Positions 24,515 through 32,964 of a DNA stretch of 64,000 bases are shown here, piece after piece (position 1 is the stretch's first letter; every line of letters starts with the position of its first letter). The DNA comes from Enterococcus mundtii (GTDB lineage: Bacteria; Bacillota; Bacilli; Lactobacillales; Enterococcaceae). Below the pieces are notes generated by a model. That model searched no databases, had not been told where the DNA came from, and worked only from the letters and a program-made list of their open reading frames with translations. The stretch lies in the NCBI RefSeq assembly GCF_003957375.1, contig NZ_CP025473.1:1265501-1329500 (forward strand), read 5' to 3'. Position numbers and translations under genes: made by a program.

Positions 24515-26610
24515 GATATATCGATGAGGCAGGGAATGAACTCCGAGATTCACTGGTAGAACAAATGGAAGTTGGTCAAAACTATGCGTATACACCTCCA
24601 GTCATTCCGGGATATACCTTCAGCAGATTATCATCTGGAAGCGCAAGTGCTTCCGGTCAGATGGCAGCTGGTCCGGAAAGACTTATTGAATTTGTCTATA
24701 CAAAGAATCCTACAATAGGCGGAGCAATCACAGTGAACCATGAATTTATCGGTGCTCCGACCATGAACAGCAGTGAGCGATTCACAAACGTAGGAAATGT
24801 GGGTGATCGCTTTGAGTTGACCCCTAGAACAGAGGACGGCTGGCGAGTAAAAGGTGAATTGCCACAAGTGACCGTGACAGAACAAGCCCAAACGGTCACG
24901 ATCCAATATGAGCGACAAACTGGCGGAGCAATCACAGTGAACCATGAATTTATCGGTGCTCCGACCATGAACAGCAGTGAGCGATTCACAAACGTAGGAA
25001 ATGTGGGCGATCGCTTTGAGTTGACCCCTAGAACAGAGGACGGCTGGCAAGTAAAAGGTGAATTGCCACAAGTGACCGTGACAGAACAAGCCCAAACGGT
25101 CACGATCCAATATGAGCGACAAACTGGCGGAGCGATCACAGTGAACCACGAATTTATCGGTGCTCCGACCATGAACAGCAGTGAGCGATTCACAAACGTA
25201 GGAAATGTGGGCGATCGCTTTGAATTGACCCCTAGAACAGAGGACGGCTGGCAAGTAAAAGGTGAATTGCCACAAGTGACCGTGACAGAACAAGCCCAAA
25301 CGGTCACGATCCAATATGAGCGACAAACTGGCGGAGCGATCACAGTGAACCACGAATTTATCGGTGCTCCGACCATGAACAGCAGTGAGCGATTCACAAA
25401 CGTAGGAAATGTGGGCGATCGCTTTGAGTTGACCCCTAGAACAGAGGACGGCTGGCAAGTAAAAGGTGAATTGCCACAAGTGACCGTGACGGAAGAAGCA
25501 CAAACGGTCACGATCCAATATGAACGACAAACTGGCGGAGCAATCACCGTGAACCATGAATTTATCGGTGCTTCGACTATGAATAGTAGTGAGCGATTCA
25601 CAAACGTAGGAAATGTGGGCGATCGCTTTGAGTTGACCCCTAGAACAGAGGCTGGCTGGCAAATAAAAGGTGAATTGCCGCAAGTGACCGTGACAGAACA
25701 AGAACAAACAGTCACGATCCAATATGAACGACAAACTAGCGGAGCGATCACCGTGAACCATGAATTTATCGGTGCTCCGACCATGAACAGCAGTGAGCGA
25801 TTCACAAACGTAGGAAATGTGGGCGATCGCTTTGAATTGACCCCTAGAACAGAGGACGGCTGGCAAGTAAAAGGTGAATTGCCACAAGTGACCGTGACAG
25901 AACAAGCCCAAACGGTCACGATCCAATATGAACGACAAACTAGCGGAGCGATCACCGTGAATCACGAATATATTGATGAGCCGTCATTGAATATGAGTGA
26001 AATTTTTACAGATGTAGGAAATGTGGGCGAGCAATTCGAGTTAATACCAAAACTACTTGCAGGCTGGCAAATAAAAGGTGAATTGCCACAAGTGACAGTA
26101 ACGGAACAAGCACAAACGGTCACGATCCAATACGAGCGTAAAATTGGCGGTCAAGTAGTCGTTAACCACATTTTTGAGGAAACGTCTGAAAAAAATCGAA
26201 TGGACATTCTACTTGGACGTTGGGGAGAAGCTTTTAAGGCAGAGCCAATGCAAATAGCTGGTTGGGAAGTGAAAGAAACCATCGGTCAACCTACAGGTGT
26301 ATTTACAGACGAGGAGCAAGAGATAAATTTCATCTATGTTAGAAGTGAGGAGCAGCCGATACCAGAGGAAGACAAACCTAATGATAATAAGGATAAGCAC
26401 CCTGAAACAAAACCGGTAGACCAAGGATCGAATAAAACACCACCAACTAAAAAGAATAATGGAGTTACAATCAGAAGAAAAGAAGAGAAGCGTTCGCTAC
26501 CAAAATTGAATAGTCAAGCAGGAATTTCCTTAACTGTAGGAGGGACGTCAATCGTTGCATTTGTCTTTTGGAAACAACTAAAAAAGCGAACTAAATGTAA
26601 AAACAAATGA
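24481..26610 (+). CDS. MucBP-repeat surface adhesin, main part
   Basis: It encodes a MucBP-type module (VRYIDEAGNELRDSLVEQ, ending EFVYTKN) and six nearly identical 68-aa repeats (GGAITVNHEFIGAPTMNSS...VTIQYERQ) plus two diverged ones. MucBP domains bind mucin or glycoproteins. The C-terminus has a polar linker, then LPKLN, a hydrophobic stretch (ISLTVGGTSIVAFVFW) and a basic tail, the layout of a sortase-anchored protein but with LPKLN instead of LPxTG. The nominal TTG start at 24481 has no RBS; the true N-terminus lies in the frame at 23837. It sits inside the T4SS-like operon, which suggests the machine and adhesin act at the same surface. Confidence 0.88.
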   Translation: MSLRTKNSIRVRYIDEAGNELRDSLVEQMEVGQNYAYTPPVIPGYTFSRLSSGSASASGQMAAGPERLIEFVYTKNPTIGGAITVNHEFIGAPTMNSSERFTNVGNVGDRFELTPRTEDGWRVKGELPQVTVTEQAQTVTIQYERQTGGAITVNHEFIGAPTMNSSERFTNVGNVGDRFELTPRTEDGWQVKGELPQVTVTEQAQTVTIQYERQTGGAITVNHEFIGAPTMNSSERFTNVGNVGDRFELTPRTEDGWQVKGELPQVTVTEQAQTVTIQYERQTGGAITVNHEFIGAPTMNSSERFTNVGNVGDRFELTPRTEDGWQVKGELPQVTVTEEAQTVTIQYERQTGGAITVNHEFIGASTMNSSERFTNVGNVGDRFELTPRTEAGWQIKGELPQVTVTEQEQTVTIQYERQTSGAITVNHEFIGAPTMNSSERFTNVGNVGDRFELTPRTEDGWQVKGELPQVTVTEQAQTVTIQYERQTSGAITVNHEYIDEPSLNMSEIFTDVGNVGEQFELIPKLLAGWQIKGELPQVTVTEQAQTVTIQYERKIGGQVVVNHIFEETSEKNRMDILLGRWGEAFKAEPMQIAGWEVKETIGQPTGVFTDEEQEINFIYVRSEEQPIPEEDKPNDNKDKHPETKPVDQGSNKTPPTKKNNGVTIRRKEEKRSLPKLNSQAGISLTVGGTSIVAFVFWKQLKKRTKCKNK
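24718..26145 (+). repeat. Seven 204-bp MucBP tandem repeats
   Basis: Units start at 24718, 24922, 25126, 25330, 25534, 25738 and 25942. The first six are almost base-identical, the seventh has diverged (HEYIDEPSLNMSEIF), and a distant eighth module follows at 26146. Near identity implies recent amplification or gene conversion and makes the region prone to assembly collapse. Confidence 0.95.
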
Positions 26611-26640
26611 TACCAATCATTGACTTAAAGGAGGAGTTTA

Positions 26641-27201
26641 ATGATCACCAATGAACAGCCTGATCCAGAGGTAAAAACGTTGCAAAAAACATCGTTGAGA
26701 ACACCTAAATATGGTTTTATGGGACTAAAATATTTAGGAAGATTTGTCGTCAAGGTGACGAAGATGATCAAAAATAGAATCACAAAAAAGAAAGAAAAAG
26801 AACAATCACCTTTAGAAGCATCTGCTAATACGACGAAGGCAGCTAAAAAACAACCTGTCAAAGCGGAAGCTGCGAAAGAAAAAGCGCCTGTTGTAAAAAA
26901 TATCGCAACAAAAACCAATCGGAATCTTTTTCAGTTTTTATATAAATTAGGAGCGAACTTCATGAAGTTTGATCTATTAAAGAGTATAAAAACACTCGGA
27001 ATCGGAGCGACATCTTCACAACGAAGGATTAAATCAGCCGAAGTCAAGTCAGAAAAAGTGGTAAAACAACAATCCGTTGCTAAAGTCAAAAAATTAAGTT
27101 TTGCTACAGTAAAAAAAGAGGCGATCAGTAAAAGTAATAAAATCAATCAATTATCAAAAAATAATCAGTTAACAAGAAGACCATCATTGCAAAGATCATA
27201 A
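26641..27201 (+). CDS. Very basic hypothetical protein, AISKSN tail
   Basis: A 186-aa protein unlike any family I recognise. Highly Lys-rich, no signal peptide. It has a weak amphipathic stretch (NLFQFLYKLGANFMKFDLLKSIKTLGIG, about 98-125) between two Lys/Ala-rich arms. The C-terminus SFATVKKEAISKSNKINQ... parallels SIKQKAISKSNNVSG at the end of the 1478-aa protein. Strong AAGGAGGAG RBS, 27 bp after the adhesin gene, so clearly in the operon. Possible roles are T4SS substrate, nucleic-acid binder or membrane-peripheral assembly factor; none is proven. Confidence 0.65.
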   Translation: MITNEQPDPEVKTLQKTSLRTPKYGFMGLKYLGRFVVKVTKMIKNRITKKKEKEQSPLEASANTTKAAKKQPVKAEAAKEKAPVVKNIATKTNRNLFQFLYKLGANFMKFDLLKSIKTLGIGATSSQRRIKSAEVKSEKVVKQQSVAKVKKLSFATVKKEAISKSNKINQLSKNNQLTRRPSLQRS

Positions 27202-27247
27202 GGAATTTTCATGATCAATTTGAGCCATCCTGATTGGAGGAGAAACA

Positions 27248-27418
27248 ATGGAACATGAGCGTATGAGTAATGAGCAACGAAGAATAGGCCGTGAAACTAA
27301 GCGAATCCAAGCAATGAAAAGGATAGAAGAAAACAAGAGAGAGCAAGAACGCGTTTATTTAGAGAATGTTCGATCGTCAGAAGCATTCAAACGTGCGTTA
27401 CAAAAAAATAAAAAATAA
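27248..27418 (+). CDS. Small charged helical protein (56 aa)
   Basis: ATG 27248 has a perfect GGAGGAG eight bases upstream. It encodes 56 mostly Arg/Glu/Lys residues (MEHERMSNEQRRIGRETKRI...) ending EAFKRALQKNKK. No family recognised. Predicted to be one long amphipathic helix. The excellent RBS and its place between two operon genes support it as real. Confidence 0.6.
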   Translation: MEHERMSNEQRRIGRETKRIQAMKRIEENKREQERVYLENVRSSEAFKRALQKNKK

Positions 27419-27493
27419 CAAATAAGTCATTTGGTTCATGGATAATAGCGTGAAGACAGATCAAGGATTTCTTTAAGAAAGTGGGAATGATAA

Positions 27494-28684
27494 ATGGATG
27501 AACAACTCGTAAAATTAAATCAAAGAATTGAACGTATAAAAGATATCAATGATCCTGAATATGATCACTTAGTAGCAGAGAGAAATAAGTTGCGACAACA
27601 AATTGCTGCACGGAATGAAAAGAAGTCCACCGTTCAATCTAGTAACTCGAGAGCTATTGAAGTAAAATCAGATCCTGAAAAAATTCAGCAGTTAACGGAA
27701 AAAATCTCAACAATACAAGTGAAAATAGACCGCATCAAAGATATGAGTGATCCTCGCTATGAACAATATAAAGCGGAGAAAGCACAGTTGATTCAAGAAA
27801 GAGAATCAGAAAGACTTAAATCAGGTCAGGGTAGTAAATCGACAAAAAGAATAGACATATCAAGCCAAATGAAAGGGTCGGCACCAATTGTTCAAGCAGA
27901 TTTAAAACAAGCCAAAAAAATGATTCATCATGAACTTGATGATCATTTTGAAAAATTATCCGTTTTTTTTGATCAATATAAATTTCAGTATGATTCATCA
28001 AATGATGAGAAAAATATTAATGAATTAGGTGATAAAATCATAATGCATAAAAAAAGATATGACTTGAAGATGGATGCTAGTTTCAAGGATGCGGGTTTCT
28101 ATGGCAGGTTTAAACAACATCAAACACAAAGTGAATTAGCACTTGGTAATTTCATTGAAAACTGGAAAGAAGATCAAGGTTACTACCGAGATACTCATTC
28201 CGTTTTTGAAAAAATCCATGAATTAAAAGAAACAATCCTAAAAAATCATAACTTAGAAAAATACAATATGAAAGTCAACACGAAACAAAATGAATTAGCC
28301 GAATTACAAAGTAAAAAACAACGAATCAATTTTTTTAGTAAGTATATTTTTAACCGACAAAAATATCGTCAGTTAAAAAGTCAAATTAATGAATTGAAAA
28401 ATGATTTAGACATCGTACAAAAAGCTCGATTACTAGCTATGAAAGGCGATTATTCAAAAGCAGAGACTTTATTCAATGTGAGTGAGCGTACGGGAACTTC
28501 TCATGAAGTGAAGCAACGAAGACTGACACAAAAAACATTAACACCTTCCTTAGCGACAAATATTGCCGGTCCCAGTAAGCTACACGACAAAATGGAAGCA
28601 AGCGTAAGCAAATCAGCAGAAATCATGCAACGCAAGAGTTCAGAGAAATTGCGTAGTTCTTCCCCTAAAGAGCAACGCGCATAA
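27494..28684 (+). CDS. Coiled-coil hypothetical protein, last gene of T4SS-like run
   Basis: A 396-aa hydrophilic protein without signal or membrane segments. An internal duplication is visible: RIKDINDPEYDHLVAERNKL (about 18-37) and RIKDMSDPRYEQYKAEKAQL (about 83-102). Long Lys/Glu helices follow (about 240-330, coiled-coil-like). The tail EASVSKSAEIMQRKSSEKLR is basic and loosely resembles the AISKSN tails of two operon neighbours. RBS GTGGGA is weak. It may be a cytoplasmic scaffold, chaperone or substrate of the secretion machine (inference). A palindromic hairpin follows the stop. Confidence 0.7.
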   Translation: MDEQLVKLNQRIERIKDINDPEYDHLVAERNKLRQQIAARNEKKSTVQSSNSRAIEVKSDPEKIQQLTEKISTIQVKIDRIKDMSDPRYEQYKAEKAQLIQERESERLKSGQGSKSTKRIDISSQMKGSAPIVQADLKQAKKMIHHELDDHFEKLSVFFDQYKFQYDSSNDEKNINELGDKIIMHKKRYDLKMDASFKDAGFYGRFKQHQTQSELALGNFIENWKEDQGYYRDTHSVFEKIHELKETILKNHNLEKYNMKVNTKQNELAELQSKKQRINFFSKYIFNRQKYRQLKSQINELKNDLDIVQKARLLAMKGDYSKAETLFNVSERTGTSHEVKQRRLTQKTLTPSLATNIAGPSKLHDKMEASVSKSAEIMQRKSSEKLRSSSPKEQRA

Positions 28685-28693
28685 AAAAAGTAC

Positions 28694-28724
28694 CTCTAAT
28701 CGATAAAATTTTTATCGATTAGAG
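28694..28724 (+). terminator. Perfect palindromic hairpin at operon end
   Basis: CTCTAATCGATAAA and TTTATCGATTAGAG form a 14-bp perfect stem with a 3-nt loop, 10 bases after the stop. No T tract follows, so termination would be inefficient, or the hairpin may stabilise the mRNA 3' end. Confidence 0.45.
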
Positions 28725-28831
28725 ATATCAATGATTAATTGTCTGATGAATAGTCACGTTGTTAATTTATAAGAACTCTAACAAAGAAAGAATATTCGCT
28801 TGTTGAAACAGCTAAAAGTTAAGGAGTACCA

Positions 28832-31792
28832 ATGAAAAGCAAAAAAAATAGTAAAAAAATAATCATCTTAATGACCGTATTAGTGATTCTTTTGACCCAT
28901 CTACCTTTTCATTTTGCCTATGGATCAGAAACTAGTGAATCTGCACCCGAAAGCCAAAATGATCCAAGTTTAGGACTAGAGAGAAATGCAACAATCACAT
29001 TTGAAACAAGTCCTTCAGAAGGTGGTAGACCTAGTTTTGCCCCTCATATAAATCCGCCATGGGGAAGTTTATTATACACTATCAGTGCAAATCCGAACCA
29101 AGGGTTTCGTTTTGTTCGATGGGAGCTAATCAACGGATTGAATGCTTCGATAAGCAATCTAAATGAAGAAACAACAATTCTTAGTATCTCTACTGGTGGC
29201 CCTATAGGACCACCAGTGCATGAGACGATAACGATACGAGCAATCTATGAGAGGGTTTATAATTTAACTTTCCAATCTTCTCCAATTGCTGGAGGAAATC
29301 CAAGAGCGGATCAAACAATACTGGCACAAGGTGAAACGACCACGATCCATGCCAACGTTTCGAATGGATATCGCTTTGTTCAATGGGAACTTGTTTCTGG
29401 AAACACGACTATCGCAAACCGAACGAGTCAAAGTACATCCATTACGATGGGGGCAGGAGATTCGTCAATTCGAGCAGTCTATGAACAAATCACTCATAGT
29501 GTGAGTGTTCAGGCCAATCCAACGATTGGTGGCAATCCTACGGCTTCAGCTTCATCCGCCGCCCAAGGAGCAACCATCAATTTGAATGCGAATCCAGCTG
29601 TCGGATATCGGTTTGTCAATTGGCAGTTTCTAACCCAAAACGGAGCGACGATTACAAACAGTAATCTTGCGAATACTAATTTGCGAATGGGAACGGGATC
29701 TGTGATTGTTCAAGCCAATTTTGAACGCTTGCAACAAGGCAGTGTCATCGTACGATATGTGGATGAAGTGGGAAACGAGTTGGCTCAAAGTGATATTTTA
29801 ACGGGCTTTAGCGGAGAATCCTATCGCACAGAAGCAAAAGCAATTGAAGGCTGGGAATTGCTTGCAATCCCAGTAAATGCAACAGGTTTTTTCACGAATG
29901 TTGAGCAAATAGTCACCTATACTTATCGGAAGAACCAGCAGTTATGGGGAACTGTCCCTTGGGAATACGACGAGGCAACGAAAACGATCCATTTGTATGG
30001 TGGAATCGCTGGATCGGTCCCAGAAGCGCCATGGAAAAGCACTTTCGAAGTTGAAACGATCATTGTCACCAACGAGGTATTTTTACCGGAAAATAGCGCC
30101 TCTCTTTTTAACGGGGCAAGACAGTTAGAAAGTATTGAAGGTGTAGGGAATTTTAATACATCTAAGGTAACGAATATGGATGAGATGTTTGCACGTACTT
30201 CGGCGCTAAAAGAGCTAGATATTAGTCAATGGGATGTGTCTAATGTAACTAGCATGAGTCACACATTTGCTTGGATGAGCAATTTAAGAAAGTTAGATGT
30301 CAGTCAATGGGATGTCTCCAATGTGACAACGTTGAGCCATGCATTTGCGTGGACATCCAATCTTATTGATATAGATGTTAGTCAATGGAATGTTGGGAAA
30401 GTGATCGATATGGGGAATTTATTTATGTCTTCCTCTTCGCTAGCTGAATTAGATTTGAGCAATTGGGACACAAGAGATAAAGATATTAGGGGCATGTTCC
30501 ATCTTGCATCAAGACTTTCATCCCTTAAATTAGGAGAAGAATCAGTTATCGGAAATACCAGCTTACGAACTATCGTACCTACAGCGGAGTATACAGGACG
30601 ATGGGTGCTTGAAGAAAGTTTGGATAGTTCAGTTCGAACCATCGCGTTTGAGAATTCAAACGAATTTATGGCAAATTATGACGGAAGTCATCCAGGAACT
30701 TATGTATGGGAGCGTTCTCGTCCGGAAGAATTAGTGGCTGCATTAGAGCCATTAAGTGACCAATCGATAGCAATCACTGGCTGGATGACAGAAGTAACGG
30801 ATAATCGAACGATCACTTACCAAAATACAGCGGGACAAACAGTCACTGTAACCAAAGAATCACCGAGGATCAAGTGGGGAGATTACCAAGATGCAGATCA
30901 ACGGATTCGACAGTTTGAGATACCCTTAACAGAAAATGAGCGTTTAGCAACAGATACAGAGGTAACGCTCACTGTTGCTAAACCATCCGTCGAAACAACT
31001 GGTGATTTGACGATTGAAAAAAAGGTAATCAAAGGTCTCGACTACACTGCAAATCACTTCACATTAGAGCGTAAGAAGTTAGAGGCATTAACCAGTGAAG
31101 CAGAACTCCATGAATTGATTCTGAAGGAAAGTCAGGCAACAGCACACGATGTTTTGACACAGGACGACCGCAGTCAGGAAATTAAAATCGTGGCTACAGA
31201 TTTAACTAAGGATGATGTGGACGATGGCACGTATTTCGCCACATTTCAAGTAGGGAACAAAGCCTATCAATTTACAATAGGCATTGATGTTAATTCGAAG
31301 ATCCATCATCTAAAAGTTTCCATACCGACGAAAATGGTGTTCGAATCCCTCTACCAAGGCGAGGAAACTAATCGTGAATTTGTTAGTCCAGATTACGAGA
31401 TCCGTAATCATTCAGATCTTTCTGTTGATACGTATGTAAATCAGTTCATTATTGAAGATGATGCAGGGGTCATCTTGTTAAGAGAGGATGAGAATCCTTT
31501 AGATCACGCGCCATTGCAAGAAGGACAACCGAAAAACTTCTCTGATATCAAACAACCACTATTGGAATTACAGTTGATGTCTAATGAAACCAAAATTTCT
31601 TTATATGGACGAAGAAGTGAACAACGCTTGGCACAAGTTGCACCATACTCAAGTGTCCCTTTCCATTTGACCGGTCGATTTTATGGGCCCTATCCTAAGT
31701 GGATCGCGGAAAGTGACAATGAACAAGGGGGCTATTATCAAGATTCATTCGTTCCTACCTATCGTATGATTTTACGATTTGTTCCCAGATAG
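28832..31792 (+). CDS. BspA/InlB-repeat/MucBP giant surface protein
   Basis: A 986-aa secreted protein. Signal peptide about 1-31. Three InlB B-type divergent repeats (about 52-130, 147-215, 222-295; each has GYRFVxWxL/GFRFVRWEL) are followed by a MucBP-like module (303-365, VIVRYVDEVGNELAQ) and a BspA/DUF285 leucine-rich block (about 444-540, e.g. KVTNMDEMF, DISQWDVSNVTSMSHTFAW). A long C-terminal region contains SPDYEIRNHSDLSV, echoed in the small secreted protein at 32396. No sortase motif or classical WxL is seen, so wall attachment must be non-covalent or through partners. AAGGAG RBS. It opens the second surface cluster. Confidence 0.88.
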   Translation: MKSKKNSKKIIILMTVLVILLTHLPFHFAYGSETSESAPESQNDPSLGLERNATITFETSPSEGGRPSFAPHINPPWGSLLYTISANPNQGFRFVRWELINGLNASISNLNEETTILSISTGGPIGPPVHETITIRAIYERVYNLTFQSSPIAGGNPRADQTILAQGETTTIHANVSNGYRFVQWELVSGNTTIANRTSQSTSITMGAGDSSIRAVYEQITHSVSVQANPTIGGNPTASASSAAQGATINLNANPAVGYRFVNWQFLTQNGATITNSNLANTNLRMGTGSVIVQANFERLQQGSVIVRYVDEVGNELAQSDILTGFSGESYRTEAKAIEGWELLAIPVNATGFFTNVEQIVTYTYRKNQQLWGTVPWEYDEATKTIHLYGGIAGSVPEAPWKSTFEVETIIVTNEVFLPENSASLFNGARQLESIEGVGNFNTSKVTNMDEMFARTSALKELDISQWDVSNVTSMSHTFAWMSNLRKLDVSQWDVSNVTTLSHAFAWTSNLIDIDVSQWNVGKVIDMGNLFMSSSSLAELDLSNWDTRDKDIRGMFHLASRLSSLKLGEESVIGNTSLRTIVPTAEYTGRWVLEESLDSSVRTIAFENSNEFMANYDGSHPGTYVWERSRPEELVAALEPLSDQSIAITGWMTEVTDNRTITYQNTAGQTVTVTKESPRIKWGDYQDADQRIRQFEIPLTENERLATDTEVTLTVAKPSVETTGDLTIEKKVIKGLDYTANHFTLERKKLEALTSEAELHELILKESQATAHDVLTQDDRSQEIKIVATDLTKDDVDDGTYFATFQVGNKAYQFTIGIDVNSKIHHLKVSIPTKMVFESLYQGEETNREFVSPDYEIRNHSDLSVDTYVNQFIIEDDAGVILLREDENPLDHAPLQEGQPKNFSDIKQPLLELQLMSNETKISLYGRRSEQRLAQVAPYSSVPFHLTGRFYGPYPKWIAESDNEQGGYYQDSFVPTYRMILRFVPR

Positions 31793-31846
31793 CGGGCATA
31801 GATGTACGAGATAAAAGAATGATAATGACTAGGAGACGTTCAACCA

Positions 31847-32371
31847 ATGAGTGAAACAAAACGAAGGAATCAACAAAAGAAACGACGGAAGAACGGCGTC
31901 TTATTATTGTTTGTTTTTTTAATGGTGATGACTGTTGCTAGTTGGTATTGGTTTAGTCAAAAAGAACCCACTCCAGTTATCAGCGCGGATTTGTTACCTG
32001 AAATCAGTGATGCAAGTGATCAACGGTTTTCTGAGCGTGCGCAAGAACTAGCAGATGCAAATTATTTCACCTTGCAGATCAACCCAGAAGCAGTTTTCGA
32101 AAATGGCAGAAGTCGTGGATCGATCGAAATCGTCAATCCTGGCACGAATATTTATCCGATTGCGGTCGATATCACGATCAATGATACGAAAGAAGTGATT
32201 TATTCTTCTGGCGCGATTTATCCCAATCAATTGATTGAAGCGGTGTATTTGAAGCGACCTTTAGAAAAAGGAGAATATCCTGCAACAGCGACAGTCAATA
32301 TCTATGATCCAGAAACCAAAGAAAAACAAGGCGTAACCGAAGCAGAAATTAGCATATTGATAAAAGATTAA
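31847..32371 (+). CDS. Bitopic surface protein with Ig-like domain
   Basis: A 174-aa protein. A short, very basic cytoplasmic N-terminus (MSETKRRNQQKKRRKNG) and one membrane helix (about 18-38) precede a ~120-aa outside domain of beta strands (FTLQINPEAVFENGRSRGSI, IEIVNPGTNIYPIAVDITIN), which looks immunoglobulin-like. Family not recognised. It lies between the giant surface protein and the small secreted protein with short gaps, so it probably serves as a membrane-side partner of this surface complex. Confidence 0.7.
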   Translation: MSETKRRNQQKKRRKNGVLLLFVFLMVMTVASWYWFSQKEPTPVISADLLPEISDASDQRFSERAQELADANYFTLQINPEAVFENGRSRGSIEIVNPGTNIYPIAVDITINDTKEVIYSSGAIYPNQLIEAVYLKRPLEKGEYPATATVNIYDPETKEKQGVTEAEISILIKD

Positions 32372-32395
32372 TCCAATTTAAGTGAGGCTACCTAA

Positions 32396-32959
32396 ATGAA
32401 AAAAGCAACAAAATTAGTATTAAGTATTCTAACAATTACAGGAGTATGTATTAGTGGAATTACCGCTTTTGCTAGTCCAGTCCAAACCATCGATGGGCGA
32501 GAAGGCGCAACTTCTGGAGATATCACTATAAAGGGGATCATCGGTGAATTTGATAATACAAAGCCTGGTCCAAATCCAGAAAATCTCGATCAATGGATCA
32601 ATGTGACCCTACCGACGACAGCTATTTTCCGGACAACAGAAGAATCTGAGCATAAAAAGATTACTTCTCCGGCTTATCATGTGACGAACCATTCTGCGCT
32701 AAGTGTGCGAGCTTCCGTCTCAAATGTGATAGAAGTCAAAGAAATGAGCGAAGTGGATCGACTAATGATCAATACGATCGAATTATTTAAAGACGGAGTT
32801 TCGACAGTTGCAACTACGCCTTTATTCACCTTATCTGGTAATGAGGGGAATCATACAGTTGGTAACTTCCGATTTAGTGGGGATGCGACACCGAGAAATG
32901 CTTCCGTAGAAAGTAATCCGAGTTTTAAACTAGTATTAAATTTTGCAGTAGAGGAATAA
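32396..32959 (+). CDS. Small secreted protein related to the giant's C-terminus
   Basis: A 187-aa exported protein, signal peptide about 1-26 (ends TAFAS). The mature part shares a pattern with 28832-31792: LPTTAIFRT...SPAYHVTNHSALSV versus IPTKMVFES...SPDYEIRNHSDLSV, so both carry the same beta-domain. It resembles the small secreted partners in enterococcal WxL-type surface loci, but the WxL signature itself is absent. Possibly the structural subunit of a surface layer or fibre (inference). Confidence 0.7.
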   Translation: MKKATKLVLSILTITGVCISGITAFASPVQTIDGREGATSGDITIKGIIGEFDNTKPGPNPENLDQWINVTLPTTAIFRTTEESEHKKITSPAYHVTNHSALSVRASVSNVIEVKEMSEVDRLMINTIELFKDGVSTVATTPLFTLSGNEGNHTVGNFRFSGDATPRNASVESNPSFKLVLNFAVEE

Positions 32960-32964
32960 AGCAA

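Noticed and set aside
24631-25965. Two long antisense ORFs (419 and 444 codons) under the adhesin
   Set aside because: They exist only because the 204-bp repeat is a multiple of three, so any stop-free antisense frame stays open through all copies. They have no RBS and a biased composition.
28832-32959. Classical WxL proteins
   Set aside because: The loci resemble WxL clusters in composition, but the WxL motifs and DUF916 partner are not visible.
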